Source: Methanomicrobiales archaeon (lineage in GTDB: Archaea; Halobacteriota; Methanomicrobia; Methanomicrobiales; Methanospirillaceae). Taken from it: a stretch of 64,000 nucleotides of DNA. The stretch is from the NCBI GenBank assembly GCA_012729535.1, contig JAAYCY010000066.1, positions 1 through 64,000 on the forward strand, given 5' to 3'. Below the pieces are notes generated by a model that was not told where the DNA came from, ran no database searches, and worked only from the letters and a program-made list of their open reading frames with translations. Positions 10,018 to 18,679 of the stretch are shown here, in pieces. Position 1 is the first letter of the stretch; every line of letters starts with the position of its first letter. A program made the position numbers and the translations under genes.

Positions 10018-10068
10018 CGATATCTCCCCAGATTTTTGGTGAATAGGTTAAAAAAAAGTTTCGAAAAA

Positions 10069-10833
10069 TTATGCAAGGTTTAAAACATCCTTCATTCCAT
10101 AAATGCCTGGTTTCTTATGAACAATCCAGCGTGTCGCTCTGATTGCTCCTTCCGCAAATACTGCACGGTCATACGCACGATGAGAAAGGGTGACAGTCTC
10201 GTAATTATTCGCAAACATCACTGAATGGTCCCCAACAATATCTCCGCCCCTGATGACATGAACGCCGATTTCTGAACCACGTTCTTGCATCCCTTCTCTG
10301 CCATAAACCTCTTCTTTTGGGCCAACTTCTTCCTGCAGTATCTGCAGGATTGTCTTAGCTGTTCCGCTTGGCGCATCTTTTTTGTACCGGTGATGTGCTT
10401 CGGTAAGTTCTATGTCATAGTCTCCAAGTTTTCGTGCAGCATCCCTGATAAGAGTCCAGAAGATGTTCATTCCAATGGAATAATTTGAAGATATTACTGC
10501 AGGGACATTTGCCTGAATGATTGCTTCATCTATTCCTTTTCTTTCAGTTCGAGTTAGTCCTGTTGTACCGAGGATAATGGCGCACCCTGCCTCTGATGCA
10601 ATAGGGACATTCCTGACAGTAGCGGCAGCTACGGTAAAGTCAATCATTACATCAGGTTTTACAGATGCAAGAAAATCTGTAAGCCCTTCAGAAGGTACTA
10701 CCGGAACTCCGAAGAATGATCCCTCTTTGATATCAACTCCTCCGACTAGTTCCATATCCTGTTCTTTATTTACAATGCCTCCGATGGTAGTTCCCATTCT
10801 GCCAAATGCACCACAAATTACAATTTTAATCAT
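10069..10833 (-). CDS. dapB: 4-hydroxy-tetrahydrodipicolinate reductase
   Basis: This enzyme of about 254 aa reduces 4-hydroxy-tetrahydrodipicolinate in lysine/diaminopimelate synthesis. It has the N-terminal Rossmann motif CGAFGRMG, and the catalytic and substrate region ELTEAHHRYKKDAPSGTA. The chosen ATG at 10833 starts right at the Rossmann strand and overlaps the dapA stop by 8 bases, which indicates coupling. The longer frame to 10884 lies inside dapA and adds no family sequence. Confidence 0.95.
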   Translation of the reverse strand: MIKIVICGAFGRMGTTIGGIVNKEQDMELVGGVDIKEGSFFGVPVVPSEGLTDFLASVKPDVMIDFTVAAATVRNVPIASEAGCAIILGTTGLTRTERKGIDEAIIQANVPAVISSNYSIGMNIFWTLIRDAARKLGDYDIELTEAHHRYKKDAPSGTAKTILQILQEEVGPKEEVYGREGMQERGSEIGVHVIRGGDIVGDHSVMFANNYETVTLSHRAYDRAVFAEGAIRATRWIVHKKPGIYGMKDVLNLA

Positions 10834-11701
10834 ATTTTGATAAGACCTCTTTGAGTTTTGCTGTTGTCTGTTCTGATGCTTCATCTAATGGCAGCCGAAG
10901 TGGTCCTGCCGCCATGCCAAGAAGTTCAGTGGCTTTTTTAACAGGAATGGGATTTGATTCAATGAACATTGCCCGGAATAAAGGAGAAAGTTTGTAATGG
11001 ATATCCTGCGCTGTTTTGATGTCTCCGCGTTTCATTGCATCATACATCTCAATGAGGGGTTTTGGATAAATATTCGCAGCAACGGATATCACCCCGCCTC
11101 CACCAAGTGATAAAATCGGGAGCGTCAGGTTATCATCACCTGAAATAACTGTAAAGTCTTCATCTCTGGTTAATTCGATTATTGCCGATATCTGGCCGAC
11201 ATCGCCGCTCGCTTCCTTAACTCCAACGATGTTTGGGTGAGATGCAAGTTCGGCGATGATTTCCGGTACAAGGTTTTGCCCGGTCCTTCCCGGAACATTA
11301 TACACGATTACCGGAATGTCACAGTCTGCAATTGATGTATAATGTTTAATAAGGCCTGAACGGTTGGGTTTGTTGTAATATGGGCTGATAACCAAAACCC
11401 CGTCTGCACCCGTGTCCTTAGCTGCCTTGGTAAATCTCAGTGCCTCAGATGTGTTGTTTGACCCAGTACCAGCAAGCACTGGGACTTTTCCTCCGGCTTC
11501 TTCGATAGTGACTTCGATGACCTGTTCATGCTCGGCAAAAGAAAGTGTAGCAGATTCACCAGTTGATCCACAGGGAACAACACCATGAACCCCTGCGGAT
11601 ACGAGGTGCGCTATGTTGGATCGAAGGCCATCCAGGTCCAGACTCTTCCCCTGGTTTCGTAGAAAAGGAGTAATAAGTGCGGGAAAAACACCCTCAAACA
11701 T
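10826..11701 (-). CDS. dapA: 4-hydroxy-tetrahydrodipicolinate synthase
   Basis: This 291-aa enzyme condenses pyruvate with aspartate semialdehyde. It has the usual (beta/alpha)8 lyase motifs: GSTGES for substrate binding, the tyrosine-containing YYNKPNR, YNVPGRTG, and the Schiff-base lysine in VGVKEASGD. It starts 5 bases after the S17e gene and overlaps dapB, so S17e, dapA and dapB appear to be one transcript. Confidence 0.96.
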   Translation of the reverse strand: MFEGVFPALITPFLRNQGKSLDLDGLRSNIAHLVSAGVHGVVPCGSTGESATLSFAEHEQVIEVTIEEAGGKVPVLAGTGSNNTSEALRFTKAAKDTGADGVLVISPYYNKPNRSGLIKHYTSIADCDIPVIVYNVPGRTGQNLVPEIIAELASHPNIVGVKEASGDVGQISAIIELTRDEDFTVISGDDNLTLPILSLGGGGVISVAANIYPKPLIEMYDAMKRGDIKTAQDIHYKLSPLFRAMFIESNPIPVKKATELLGMAAGPLRLPLDEASEQTTAKLKEVLSKYD

Positions 11702-11706
11702 AAGGA

Positions 11707-11901
11707 TTATTTTTTGAATTTCCCAGTATTTATCTTTCTTGTGATAAATCCTGCGACACGGTTCCTGACCCGCTTGCTCGGAACATTAGTTGCGCCTGCA
11801 ACAGCTTTTTTGTTCTCATTAAAATCGTTGGAAAACTTCTCTTCATGGAACTCTAACAGTTCAGTCCCGATTTTTTTGATATAAGTTGGTTTTATTCCCA
11901 T
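11707..11901 (-). CDS. rps17e: 30S ribosomal protein S17e
   Basis: This 64-aa basic protein matches archaeal S17e, a small-subunit protein shared by archaea and eukaryotes. The start is MGIKPTYIKKIG, and the central S-KRVRNRVAGFITRK stretch is typical. It is 12 bases downstream of the ThiN-like gene and 5 bases upstream of dapA, so a ribosomal gene leads the lysine operon. Confidence 0.95.
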   Translation of the reverse strand: MGIKPTYIKKIGTELLEFHEEKFSNDFNENKKAVAGATNVPSKRVRNRVAGFITRKINTGKFKK

Positions 11902-11913
11902 GGTATATCTCTC

Positions 11914-12459
11914 TCAGTGAGTTGCATCTATTATGCGCTTTGATATCTTAAGAAGATTTGTTGTAACCTGAATTGGATTCTCTCCAAAAAGTCGTGCATA
12001 TCCTGTCCTGAATTTTTTGTTTTTGATGCATATTACATCTGGAACACTGTTTTCGTATTCACTACAGAATGCAACTGCCCAATCCATGGTGGATACACCG
12101 GGAGGAATTTTTTCTTCATCGCATATACACAATTCAAGGAGCATGCTCTCGCAGACTGGTACCAGGCTTTCTGAGTATCTGATTTCACAGGCGCATCTGA
12201 TTTCTGGAGAAAAGCGCAGAGCAGTCAGAATCGTCCTAACAATTGTGCATCTGCTATCGAAAATGACGTTTGTATCAAATAAATCTTCCATCTGTTTTTT
12301 CTGCGGTAGAAAACAACACCCAATATCAGCCGGCGTTCGTGCGCCGGAGATGGCGTATGCAAGTTTTATACCTTTATTTGGAATAAGAAGGGGATTTATT
12401 ACATCGTCTACGAGGTCTATTGCATGAATGAGTTCCTGCCGGACCTTTTCTCTGGACAT
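11914..12459 (-). CDS. ThiN-like protein (thiamine-phosphate synthase family)
   Basis: This protein of about 181 aa resembles the archaeal ThiN thiamine-phosphate synthase domain, mainly through a middle stretch with an IRY motif, MDWAV and PDVI, and a C-terminal NPIQVTTNLLKI helix. The conserved GKEP-like segment of ThiN is altered here (FRTGYARLFGE), so catalysis is uncertain. It lacks an HTH or kinase fusion. The ATG at 12459 has GTGAT upstream; a GTG 9 bases further up is an alternative. It lies directly ahead of the S17e gene. Confidence 0.55.
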   Translation of the reverse strand: MSREKVRQELIHAIDLVDDVINPLLIPNKGIKLAYAISGARTPADIGCCFLPQKKQMEDLFDTNVIFDSRCTIVRTILTALRFSPEIRCACEIRYSESLVPVCESMLLELCICDEEKIPPGVSTMDWAVAFCSEYENSVPDVICIKNKKFRTGYARLFGENPIQVTTNLLKISKRIIDATH

Positions 12460-12538
12460 TTTAATCACTTTTTTGCTGCTTTATAAATTCCTGTTTTCAA
12501 AACCCTTAACCACATTCCCGATGAAATATGTACTAATC

Positions 12539-12715
12539 ATGAAACGATGGATGCTTGATGCCATAGTCGGAGTGGGAAGTCTCCTGGTTTTTCTGGCTGT
12601 GATTCTTCTGCTGCCAGCGTTCCTCCCTGGTGAGATTGGATATTTAGGTGCTCTATTAATCTTTGTTTTTATTATCAGCGCTGGAGGATATGCTATCCGG
12701 GAAGTTACTACCTGA
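12539..12715 (+). CDS. Small two-helix membrane protein
   Basis: This 58-aa frame encodes two hydrophobic helices separated by a short PGEIGYLG turn. An in-frame ATG at 12521 would add six residues. Its 3' end overlaps the 3' end of the convergent primase gene by 60 bases. No family is recognised. The membrane pattern and isolated position suggest a real small protein, but no strong ribosome-binding site is seen. Confidence 0.45.
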   Translation: MKRWMLDAIVGVGSLLVFLAVILLLPAFLPGEIGYLGALLIFVFIISAGGYAIREVTT

Positions 12716-13798
12716 TTCTTCAGGTTTATCTCCGCCCGCGTTTTTCTTTTCTACTGATCCGGCTTTTGCTGGATTTTTAGATTTATTTCTAGCTAAATCC
12801 CGTTTTTTCAATTTATAGTATGAGAGGGGGTGGTTTATTCTGTTGCATATGGTATCCCGATGGATGCATAACCCGTGAGTCCGCATAGTTGCACAGAGGG
12901 GGGATACGTACTCATTTCCGGTCCCTCCTCTTCCGGAAATGTGTTCTACTTGATACATAGTTTTTCGAAGGTCAAAGTTAGGGACACTCCCATACAATTC
13001 TATGATCCTGGTATTTTCCATTCCAATGTTATGTAAAAACGCAGTCACTGCAAACCGCGCCATGTGGGTAAGGTGTCCTGTACCGGATATTGCACCCAAA
13101 ATGGCCTGTATGCATGGTGGAAAGGCTGATTCTTCAACAGTTCCAAACTCTTCCAGTATCTTTTTTTGCCATTCTGATTTGATCCGGTCTATTGCTGGTT
13201 TGACCTGTTCACAAATCTGGGATGGAACCTTGAGAGGAAGGTTTCTGGCCATGATATATCGTAACCTCTCGCGGACAATTTCGTCATATTCTTCTGGTCT
13301 GATACGAACTCTGCCTTTATTTACGACCCTGTTTACCAGTCTCCATCGTTCTTCAGTCATCCGTGTAGCTACCGGGATATAATCTACCACGGAAATTTCC
13401 ATAGCCGTTTCAGGAAGACCTATCGAATGACGAATAAACTTTTTTATACTTTCATCTTCATCCTGCAGAAACGCGAAAAAAAGCCACGACTGGTACCTGA
13501 CCAAACGATCAATTAACATCCTGTCCTGTGCACAGGAGACAATGATCCTACTGACAGGATATGTAGCAATAATCGTAGTGACAGACTCCTGATCCGGTGG
13601 AATTTCGGGAACAGGTGGTGTTTCCTTTCCGGAAAAGGAAAGGGCCTGGGTAAGCATTAAAAGTGCCTCCCTGATGGCAACTCTGCCACCGGGTGATTGA
13701 AGATACTGTTCCAGTGAACTGCTTATCGTCCCGATGTATGCCTGAGACTCTTTTAAAAAAGGATATTTTGCAAGGTCTTTCCGGTCAAGGGTGACCAT
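12656..13798 (-). CDS. priL: DNA primase large subunit PriL
   Basis: This protein of about 380 aa is the regulatory subunit of the archaeal primase, which with PriS makes RNA/DNA primers. The C-terminal iron-sulfur domain shows four conserved cysteines: FPPC, PLC, HGLC and DTIC. The tail after about residue 345 is lysine-rich and low in complexity. I chose the ATG at 13798 (MVTLDRKDLAKYPF) because it follows the PCNA stop by 4 bases; a longer frame to 13867 runs into pcn. Confidence 0.92.
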   Translation of the reverse strand: MVTLDRKDLAKYPFLKESQAYIGTISSSLEQYLQSPGGRVAIREALLMLTQALSFSGKETPPVPEIPPDQESVTTIIATYPVSRIIVSCAQDRMLIDRLVRYQSWLFFAFLQDEDESIKKFIRHSIGLPETAMEISVVDYIPVATRMTEERWRLVNRVVNKGRVRIRPEEYDEIVRERLRYIMARNLPLKVPSQICEQVKPAIDRIKSEWQKKILEEFGTVEESAFPPCIQAILGAISGTGHLTHMARFAVTAFLHNIGMENTRIIELYGSVPNFDLRKTMYQVEHISGRGGTGNEYVSPLCATMRTHGLCIHRDTICNRINHPLSYYKLKKRDLARNKSKNPAKAGSVEKKNAGGDKPEESGSNFPDSISSSADNKNKD

Positions 13799-13802
13799 AC
13801 AT

Positions 13803-14546
13803 TTAATCAGCCTCGATTCTGGGTGCCAGCAGGTACTCAACCTGCCCGTTACCTCCGGCAATTTCAAAGGAGAATTTAACTGGATGGTCGGATCCTAAAT
13901 CAATGGTCACCTTTTCGGCATGACTCATAACTTTGCCCATGTCTTTTAAGTAATCGATAGAAAAGAGAGATTTTGCCTGTTGCCAGTTACATGCAATAAC
14001 CTCGCCCGCAGAGAAGGATTTCTTGATGTTATCAGAATCACCTTCAGCATACAAAGAAAATTCTTTCGTATCCGGGTCTATTGCAAACCATATCTTGTCT
14101 GATACAATGGCTGCTGATTTAATGACATTATTCAATTCAGATCCAGATATGGTTACCTGACCGGGCAGCTGAATACTTGGGGCATTGGGATCCTTTTTGA
14201 TGGTATTTGAATCGAGTAGTGTTATTGAATAGTGAAAACCTTCAAAGGTTACTTCAATTTTATTCGCTCCTTCCGGGTGCTCAAGGTTAATCTCACTCGT
14301 TTTTCCCATCATTGGATATGTGTTTTTCAGCTTTGCAATATCCAATCCAATTTCTCCGGTTGTTGCATCGTACTGGCTGAATGCCTCTTTTTTTAGAGAC
14401 AACATGATCATTGCCACATTTGCAGTATCTACTGCTCTGGCCCAGACTTCTGTTTCAGAAAAATGAAGCCTGCATTCTGTCACCAGAGCAGAGAGTGCAT
14501 CAACCGTGTCCCTGAATATATCTGCAGTGATCGTTGCTTTCAGCAT
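13803..14546 (-). CDS. pcn: DNA polymerase sliding clamp (PCNA)
   Basis: This 247-aa protein is the homotrimeric replication clamp. It begins MLKATITADIFRDTVDAL and shows the two-domain pattern, including ARAVDTANVAM in the first domain and LAPRIEAD at the C-terminus, where partner PIP motifs dock. It forms a replication pair with priL, 4 bases downstream. DNA polymerase IV elsewhere in this window ends in a PIP motif that should bind it. Confidence 0.96.
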   Translation of the reverse strand: MLKATITADIFRDTVDALSALVTECRLHFSETEVWARAVDTANVAMIMLSLKKEAFSQYDATTGEIGLDIAKLKNTYPMMGKTSEINLEHPEGANKIEVTFEGFHYSITLLDSNTIKKDPNAPSIQLPGQVTISGSELNNVIKSAAIVSDKIWFAIDPDTKEFSLYAEGDSDNIKKSFSAGEVIACNWQQAKSLFSIDYLKDMGKVMSHAEKVTIDLGSDHPVKFSFEIAGGNGQVEYLLAPRIEAD

Positions 14547-14638
14547 CTGCGCTCCCTATGCATTCAGGTTGTGATTTGACACAGATATATGTGCCGGGTT
14601 ACCATATAATGTGGGAAGCTATCAGGTAGACAACTTTT

Positions 14639-15262
14639 ATGGGTTCACAATGGAGCAAAGATAAAGCATATGTCCAGGCAAAAAAGTCCGGATATCGTTC
14701 GCGTGCAGCGTTAAAATTAAAGGAAATCCTTAAAAAAAATCCAGTTATTCGTCCAGATGATAACATTCTGGATCTTGGGGCCGCTCCTGGCAGCTGGCTT
14801 CAGGTACTCCGGGAAATGACGGATGGAATTTTGGTTGGAGTGGACCTCAATCCTATCAATCCTATACCTGGTGTGACTACTATTATTGGAGATTTTTCTG
14901 ACCCGGTAATCATTGCACGCATCAGGGAGCTCATGCCTGAAGTAAATGGTGTTGTGTGTGATGCCTCTCCAAAGCTCTCTGGCCAAAGATCATATGATCA
15001 AGCCCGGGCTATAGACCTTAACCAGCAGGCGCTCAGGGTTACACAAACGCTACTTAAGCGTGGTGGTAACCTTATCCTGAAATCTTTCCAGGGTGAAGAT
15101 TTCAGCTGGTTTTATAACCAGGTAAAAATGGATTTTTACTCGGTTAAAACGTACAAAGCGCAATCCACCCGGAAAGGAAGCACTGAAATGTACATTATTG
15201 CGAAAAATTTTATCGGTAATGAACCGGATCCAGAGGAGAATCAAGCAGATGGATCTGCATGA
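14639..15262 (+). CDS. rlmE: 23S rRNA 2'-O-methyltransferase (RlmE/FtsJ family)
   Basis: This 207-aa protein methylates a 2'-OH of 23S rRNA using SAM. It starts MGSQWSKDKAYVQAKKSGYRSRAALKL, the RrmJ/FtsJ opening with the catalytic lysine. LDLGAAPGSWLQVL is the SAM-binding loop, DASPKLSG contains the catalytic aspartate, and KSFQGED the second lysine. It overlaps moaA by 14 bases. Confidence 0.93.
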   Translation: MGSQWSKDKAYVQAKKSGYRSRAALKLKEILKKNPVIRPDDNILDLGAAPGSWLQVLREMTDGILVGVDLNPINPIPGVTTIIGDFSDPVIIARIRELMPEVNGVVCDASPKLSGQRSYDQARAIDLNQQALRVTQTLLKRGGNLILKSFQGEDFSWFYNQVKMDFYSVKTYKAQSTRKGSTEMYIIAKNFIGNEPDPEENQADGSA

Positions 15263-16127
15263 TGATTTTGGCAGACCGGTATCAAATATCCGGATTGCAG
15301 TTAACTCGGGATGCAACCTTAAGTGTGTTTATTGTCATCGCGAAGGTGAAACAAAACCAGATGCTCCGTTACCAATTGAAGACATTAAAGCAATTCTAAA
15401 TATTGCGCATGATCTTGGTATTAAATCAATAAAATTCACTGGAGGAGAGCCACTTCTTCGGGAAGACATTGTCGATATTATCCGGGCAGTTCCACCCGGC
15501 ATTGAATCATCTATGACAACAAATGGAACCCTGCTAGCGGGCTATGCACATGTACTTCGGGATGCAGGTCTTTCAAGGGTAAACATAAGTCTTGATTCAC
15601 TAAATCCGGAAACGTATCGATCAATCACAGGGGTTGGTGTATTATCTGATGTCCTTGAGGGAATTGAGGCTTCCAGGAATGCAGGTCTTACCCCTATCAA
15701 AATCAACATGGTCCTCCTGAAAGGGGTGAATGAAGGAGAAGTGGATGATTTTATCCGTTTAGTTTCCGGGGATCGTCAGATGATTTTGCAAATTATTGAA
15801 TTAATGGACCTCGGAGACTGTCCCTTACATGCTGATTTATCAGATCTTGAAGATATGATTGCTGCTGAATCCCGCAAGGTGATTACTAGGCGAATGCATC
15901 ATCGCAAAAAGTACTGTTATGATAATGCAGAGATTGAATTTGTCCGGCCATTTCATAACTCTGATTTTTGTCGCCATTGTAACCGTCTAAGAGTAACATC
16001 TGACGGGAAATTAAAACCATGTCTTCTCCGGGACGATAATCTAGTTGATATCAGAGGAAAACGTGGGGATGAACTGCTTAGACTTTTTCAGAATGCCACC
16101 AGAAAACGAGAACCATTTTATAAATAA
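15249..16127 (+). CDS. moaA: GTP 3',8-cyclase MoaA
   Basis: This radical-SAM enzyme of about 292 aa starts molybdopterin synthesis from GTP, needed for formylmethanofuran dehydrogenase. The first [4Fe-4S] site is CNLKCVYC (Cys22, Cys26, Cys29), the SAM region is FTGGEPLL, and the second cluster is in FCRHCNRLRVTSDGKLKPC. The ATG at 15249 gives the usual short N-terminus (MDLHDDFGRP); upstream in-frame starts overlap rlmE. Co-transcription with rlmE follows from the overlap. Confidence 0.93.
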   Translation: MDLHDDFGRPVSNIRIAVNSGCNLKCVYCHREGETKPDAPLPIEDIKAILNIAHDLGIKSIKFTGGEPLLREDIVDIIRAVPPGIESSMTTNGTLLAGYAHVLRDAGLSRVNISLDSLNPETYRSITGVGVLSDVLEGIEASRNAGLTPIKINMVLLKGVNEGEVDDFIRLVSGDRQMILQIIELMDLGDCPLHADLSDLEDMIAAESRKVITRRMHHRKKYCYDNAEIEFVRPFHNSDFCRHCNRLRVTSDGKLKPCLLRDDNLVDIRGKRGDELLRLFQNATRKREPFYK

Positions 16128-16169
16128 TAATTTAGGGGATATGTAGGGCACGACATTAGGTTGTGGAAT

Positions 16170-16193
16170 AAATAACCTGAACAACGGTTATTT
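16170..16193 (+). terminator. Possible hairpin after moaA
   Basis: AAATAACC (16170-16177) pairs with GGTTATTT (16186-16193) across an 8-base loop, about 40 bases after the moaA stop. The arms are A/T-rich and only a short T run follows, so termination is plausible but not certain. Confidence 0.35.
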
Positions 16194-16311
16194 TAAAAAC
16201 TGGATGCCAGATGCACTTTATATTACAAGGGAGACTGTATTCAAATCCAAAAATTTTTGCTAGAAAGTGTATTCCGGAAATCGTATTGCTGGATAACGCC
16301 ATTTTCTTATT

Positions 16312-16815
16312 ATGCTTGAAATGAATGAATATGTAAAAGTTCTCCAGTATTTCTATGAAAAATCAATGATACTGGAAAATCTCTCTGATTTTAATCCTGA
16401 TTTAAGTTATTGGTTTTTTGATGCCATGGCGCATCTTGATTATACTATCTCTATCTTTGCTTATAACGCAGATTCACCAAGAAATATGCTTTCCAGGGAA
16501 TATCTGAAATACCGAAAGGATTTATCAATGGAGAAGAATCTTGCTAGATTTAATGAATTTATGAACTGGCTTCGGGATAACCATCCAGATAAGTATGAAA
16601 TTTTTCCCCTGTTCCTTCAGAAAATTCATGATCCCACCGATGAAGCTTCTTACCGGTCATTTAGGATCGTCCTTGATCCGAATGATAAAAAACCCACAGC
16701 ATCAGATGTTTTGCGAATAATGGTTGACGAAATATTTGACAAGAAATATCTGGCATCTATTTATAATGGATCTGATATGGCCTCATTATACAATCAGTTC
16801 ATAAACAAGTCATAA
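16312..16815 (+). CDS. Uncharacterised protein (167 aa)
   Basis: This soluble 167-aa protein is not recognised. It is aromatic-rich near the N-terminus (SYWFFDAMAHLDYTI) and otherwise helical and charged, with no signal peptide. An ATG 9 bases downstream is an alternative start. It ends 14 bases before the M20 peptidase gene and may be co-transcribed with it. Confidence 0.65.
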   Translation: MLEMNEYVKVLQYFYEKSMILENLSDFNPDLSYWFFDAMAHLDYTISIFAYNADSPRNMLSREYLKYRKDLSMEKNLARFNEFMNWLRDNHPDKYEIFPLFLQKIHDPTDEASYRSFRIVLDPNDKKPTASDVLRIMVDEIFDKKYLASIYNGSDMASLYNQFINKS

Positions 16816-16829
16816 ATCAGGTTGAGCAG

Positions 16830-17999
16830 ATGGATGTTGTTCGTCTATGTTCTGAAATGGTTAAAATCCGCACAGAAAACCCTCCTGGATATACAGATGA
16901 AGTGGTACTCTTTCTGCAGGAAGTCTGCACATCGATTGGAATCGAAACGAAAATTCTTAAACAGGATAGAAAATGGAATCTCCTGTCAAAAAAGAGATGT
17001 GACCAGCTACTGCTTTGTGGCCATGTTGATGTAGTGCCTGCAATGGATGAATCCTGGGATCTGTCACCGTTTTCCGGAGATATTTCTGAAGAACACGTTC
17101 ATGGTCGCGGTTCTACTGATATGAAAGGCGGCTGTGCCGCGCTGTTAGCAGCTCTGGCGGAGGTAATCGACGATGGTTATGAACCTTTAGTAGACCTCGC
17201 TTTTGTTTGTGATGAAGAGGGAAATGGAGATTTTGGTATGGAGTACCTGGTAAAAAAAGGGTATCTTCGTCCCAAAACCTGTCTAATTGCAGAACCCACG
17301 CCTCCCCTCTCTCCTGTAATTGGTGAAAAAGGAATTGTAAGGCTTAATTTGACCTTTACTGGGAATGCAGGGCATTCATCCCTATATCCGGTAATGGGTA
17401 ATTCTGCCATTGAGCAAGCCCTGACTTCTCTAGATTATTTTAAAGAATTACATGAAAAATCATATCCTGAAGATCCGCTCGTGCATGAAGTCATTTCAAA
17501 TGCAACGGTATCTCTTTCAAAGCTTCTTTCATTATCGCCAGATCAGGCGAACAAAATTCTGAGCAGATTGGCGTATAACCCCGGAATTATTGCCGGGGGG
17601 GAGCGGATTAATATGATTGCACAGAAGTGCACCATGGAAATGGATATGCGGATTCCATGGGGCTGTAACATCGATCAGCTTTTGGAATTACTAAATTCTC
17701 ATCTCCCTTCATGTGATGTTCAGGTTATAGACCGGGCAGAACCGACATTAAGTCGTCCCGGGATTCTCTATGATCTTGTTTGTGCAGGAATAGAAGCAGT
17801 GTTTAATAAGAAAGCAATGCCTGGAGTGACACAGGCTGCGAGTGATGCACGTCATCTTCGGGAAACCGGAGCAGAAGTGGTAAATTATGGTCCCGGCGAT
17901 CTTTCACTTCTCCATGCAGTAAATGAACGGGTTCCTATACATATGCTCTATGATTGCCGTAATGTGTATAAACACATTCTAAAAAATCTGCCATCATAA
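16830..17999 (+). CDS. M20-family peptidase/deacylase (DapE/ArgE-like)
   Basis: This 389-aa zinc enzyme has the M20 metal motifs in order: LLCGHVDVVPA (metal His and Asp), GRGSTDMKGG (bridging Asp), CDEEGNGDFG (catalytic and metal Glu), and AEPTPP. The family includes succinyl-diaminopimelate desuccinylase and acetylornithine deacetylase. The local sequence does not settle the substrate, and the nearby dapA/dapB operon is only suggestive. The start has an AGGTTGAGC stretch upstream. Confidence 0.85.
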   Translation: MDVVRLCSEMVKIRTENPPGYTDEVVLFLQEVCTSIGIETKILKQDRKWNLLSKKRCDQLLLCGHVDVVPAMDESWDLSPFSGDISEEHVHGRGSTDMKGGCAALLAALAEVIDDGYEPLVDLAFVCDEEGNGDFGMEYLVKKGYLRPKTCLIAEPTPPLSPVIGEKGIVRLNLTFTGNAGHSSLYPVMGNSAIEQALTSLDYFKELHEKSYPEDPLVHEVISNATVSLSKLLSLSPDQANKILSRLAYNPGIIAGGERINMIAQKCTMEMDMRIPWGCNIDQLLELLNSHLPSCDVQVIDRAEPTLSRPGILYDLVCAGIEAVFNKKAMPGVTQAASDARHLRETGAEVVNYGPGDLSLLHAVNERVPIHMLYDCRNVYKHILKNLPS

Positions 18000-18001
18000 A
18001 T

Positions 18002-18679
18002 TCATGAAGTCCTCTTTTTTATGAGGACATTAAGTCTTTCCCGAGCATGTAAGTAATCAGGATCGATATTTATAGTCTTATTGTACCATTGTATTGCTTT
18101 TTCGTGGTCTTCAGTTTCTTCGTAAGTATGACCGATATTAAAGGTGGCATCCGGGTAATCCGGGACTATTTCAAGGATATTTCTATAAGTTGCAATTGCT
18201 TCTTCATATTTTCCAAGAGATGCCAGGGCATTTCCCATATTCAACATAGTTAGAATATGGTCTGGATGGTTCATGAGTACCTCCTGATACTGAATAATTG
18301 CTTCATCGTACCGTTCCATGGATTGCAGTGCATTTCCAAGGTTGTACTTTGTCTCAAGAGAGGAAGGATCCCTGTTTAATGCTTCCCTATACATCTCCTC
18401 CGCTTCAGAAAAACGTCCGAGATTCTGTAATGCAAGACCCTTGTTATTCCAGTAAACAGATGGAGCTGAATCATGGGAGAGGACATTATCATAACAGGCC
18501 AGCGACTGTTCATGTTCACCCATCATCCCAAATACTACTCCTTTCAGATTCCATAATACTGGATTATCCGGGTTATCATGGAACAATTTTTCAAGGTGTT
18601 TCAGTGCTTTTTCCGGTCTTCCTTTTTGTATTTCCCTGATTGCTGAAGTTGCAGTAAAAGCTTTGAATCTTGTATTCAT
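18002..18679 (-). CDS. TPR-repeat protein (225 aa)
   Basis: This is a soluble protein built almost wholly of about five or six tandem tetratricopeptide repeats, for example around WNLKGVVFGMMGEHEQSLAC and WNNKGLALQNLGRFSEAEE. TPRs act as protein-protein scaffolds. Its start overlaps the stop of the upstream surface-protein gene by ATGA, so the two are co-translated and may cooperate. There is no signal peptide. Confidence 0.85.
   Translation of the reverse strand: MNTRFKAFTATSAIREIQKGRPEKALKHLEKLFHDNPDNPVLWNLKGVVFGMMGEHEQSLACYDNVLSHDSAPSVYWNNKGLALQNLGRFSEAEEMYREALNRDPSSLETKYNLGNALQSMERYDEAIIQYQEVLMNHPDHILTMLNMGNALASLGKYEEAIATYRNILEIVPDYPDATFNIGHTYEETEDHEKAIQWYNKTINIDPDYLHARERLNVLIKKRTS

Noticed and set aside
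9851-10042. 63-aa plus-strand open frame
   Set aside because: It is the antisense of the 2[4Fe-4S] ferredoxin, which has two full cysteine motifs and a strong ribosome-binding site on the minus strand.
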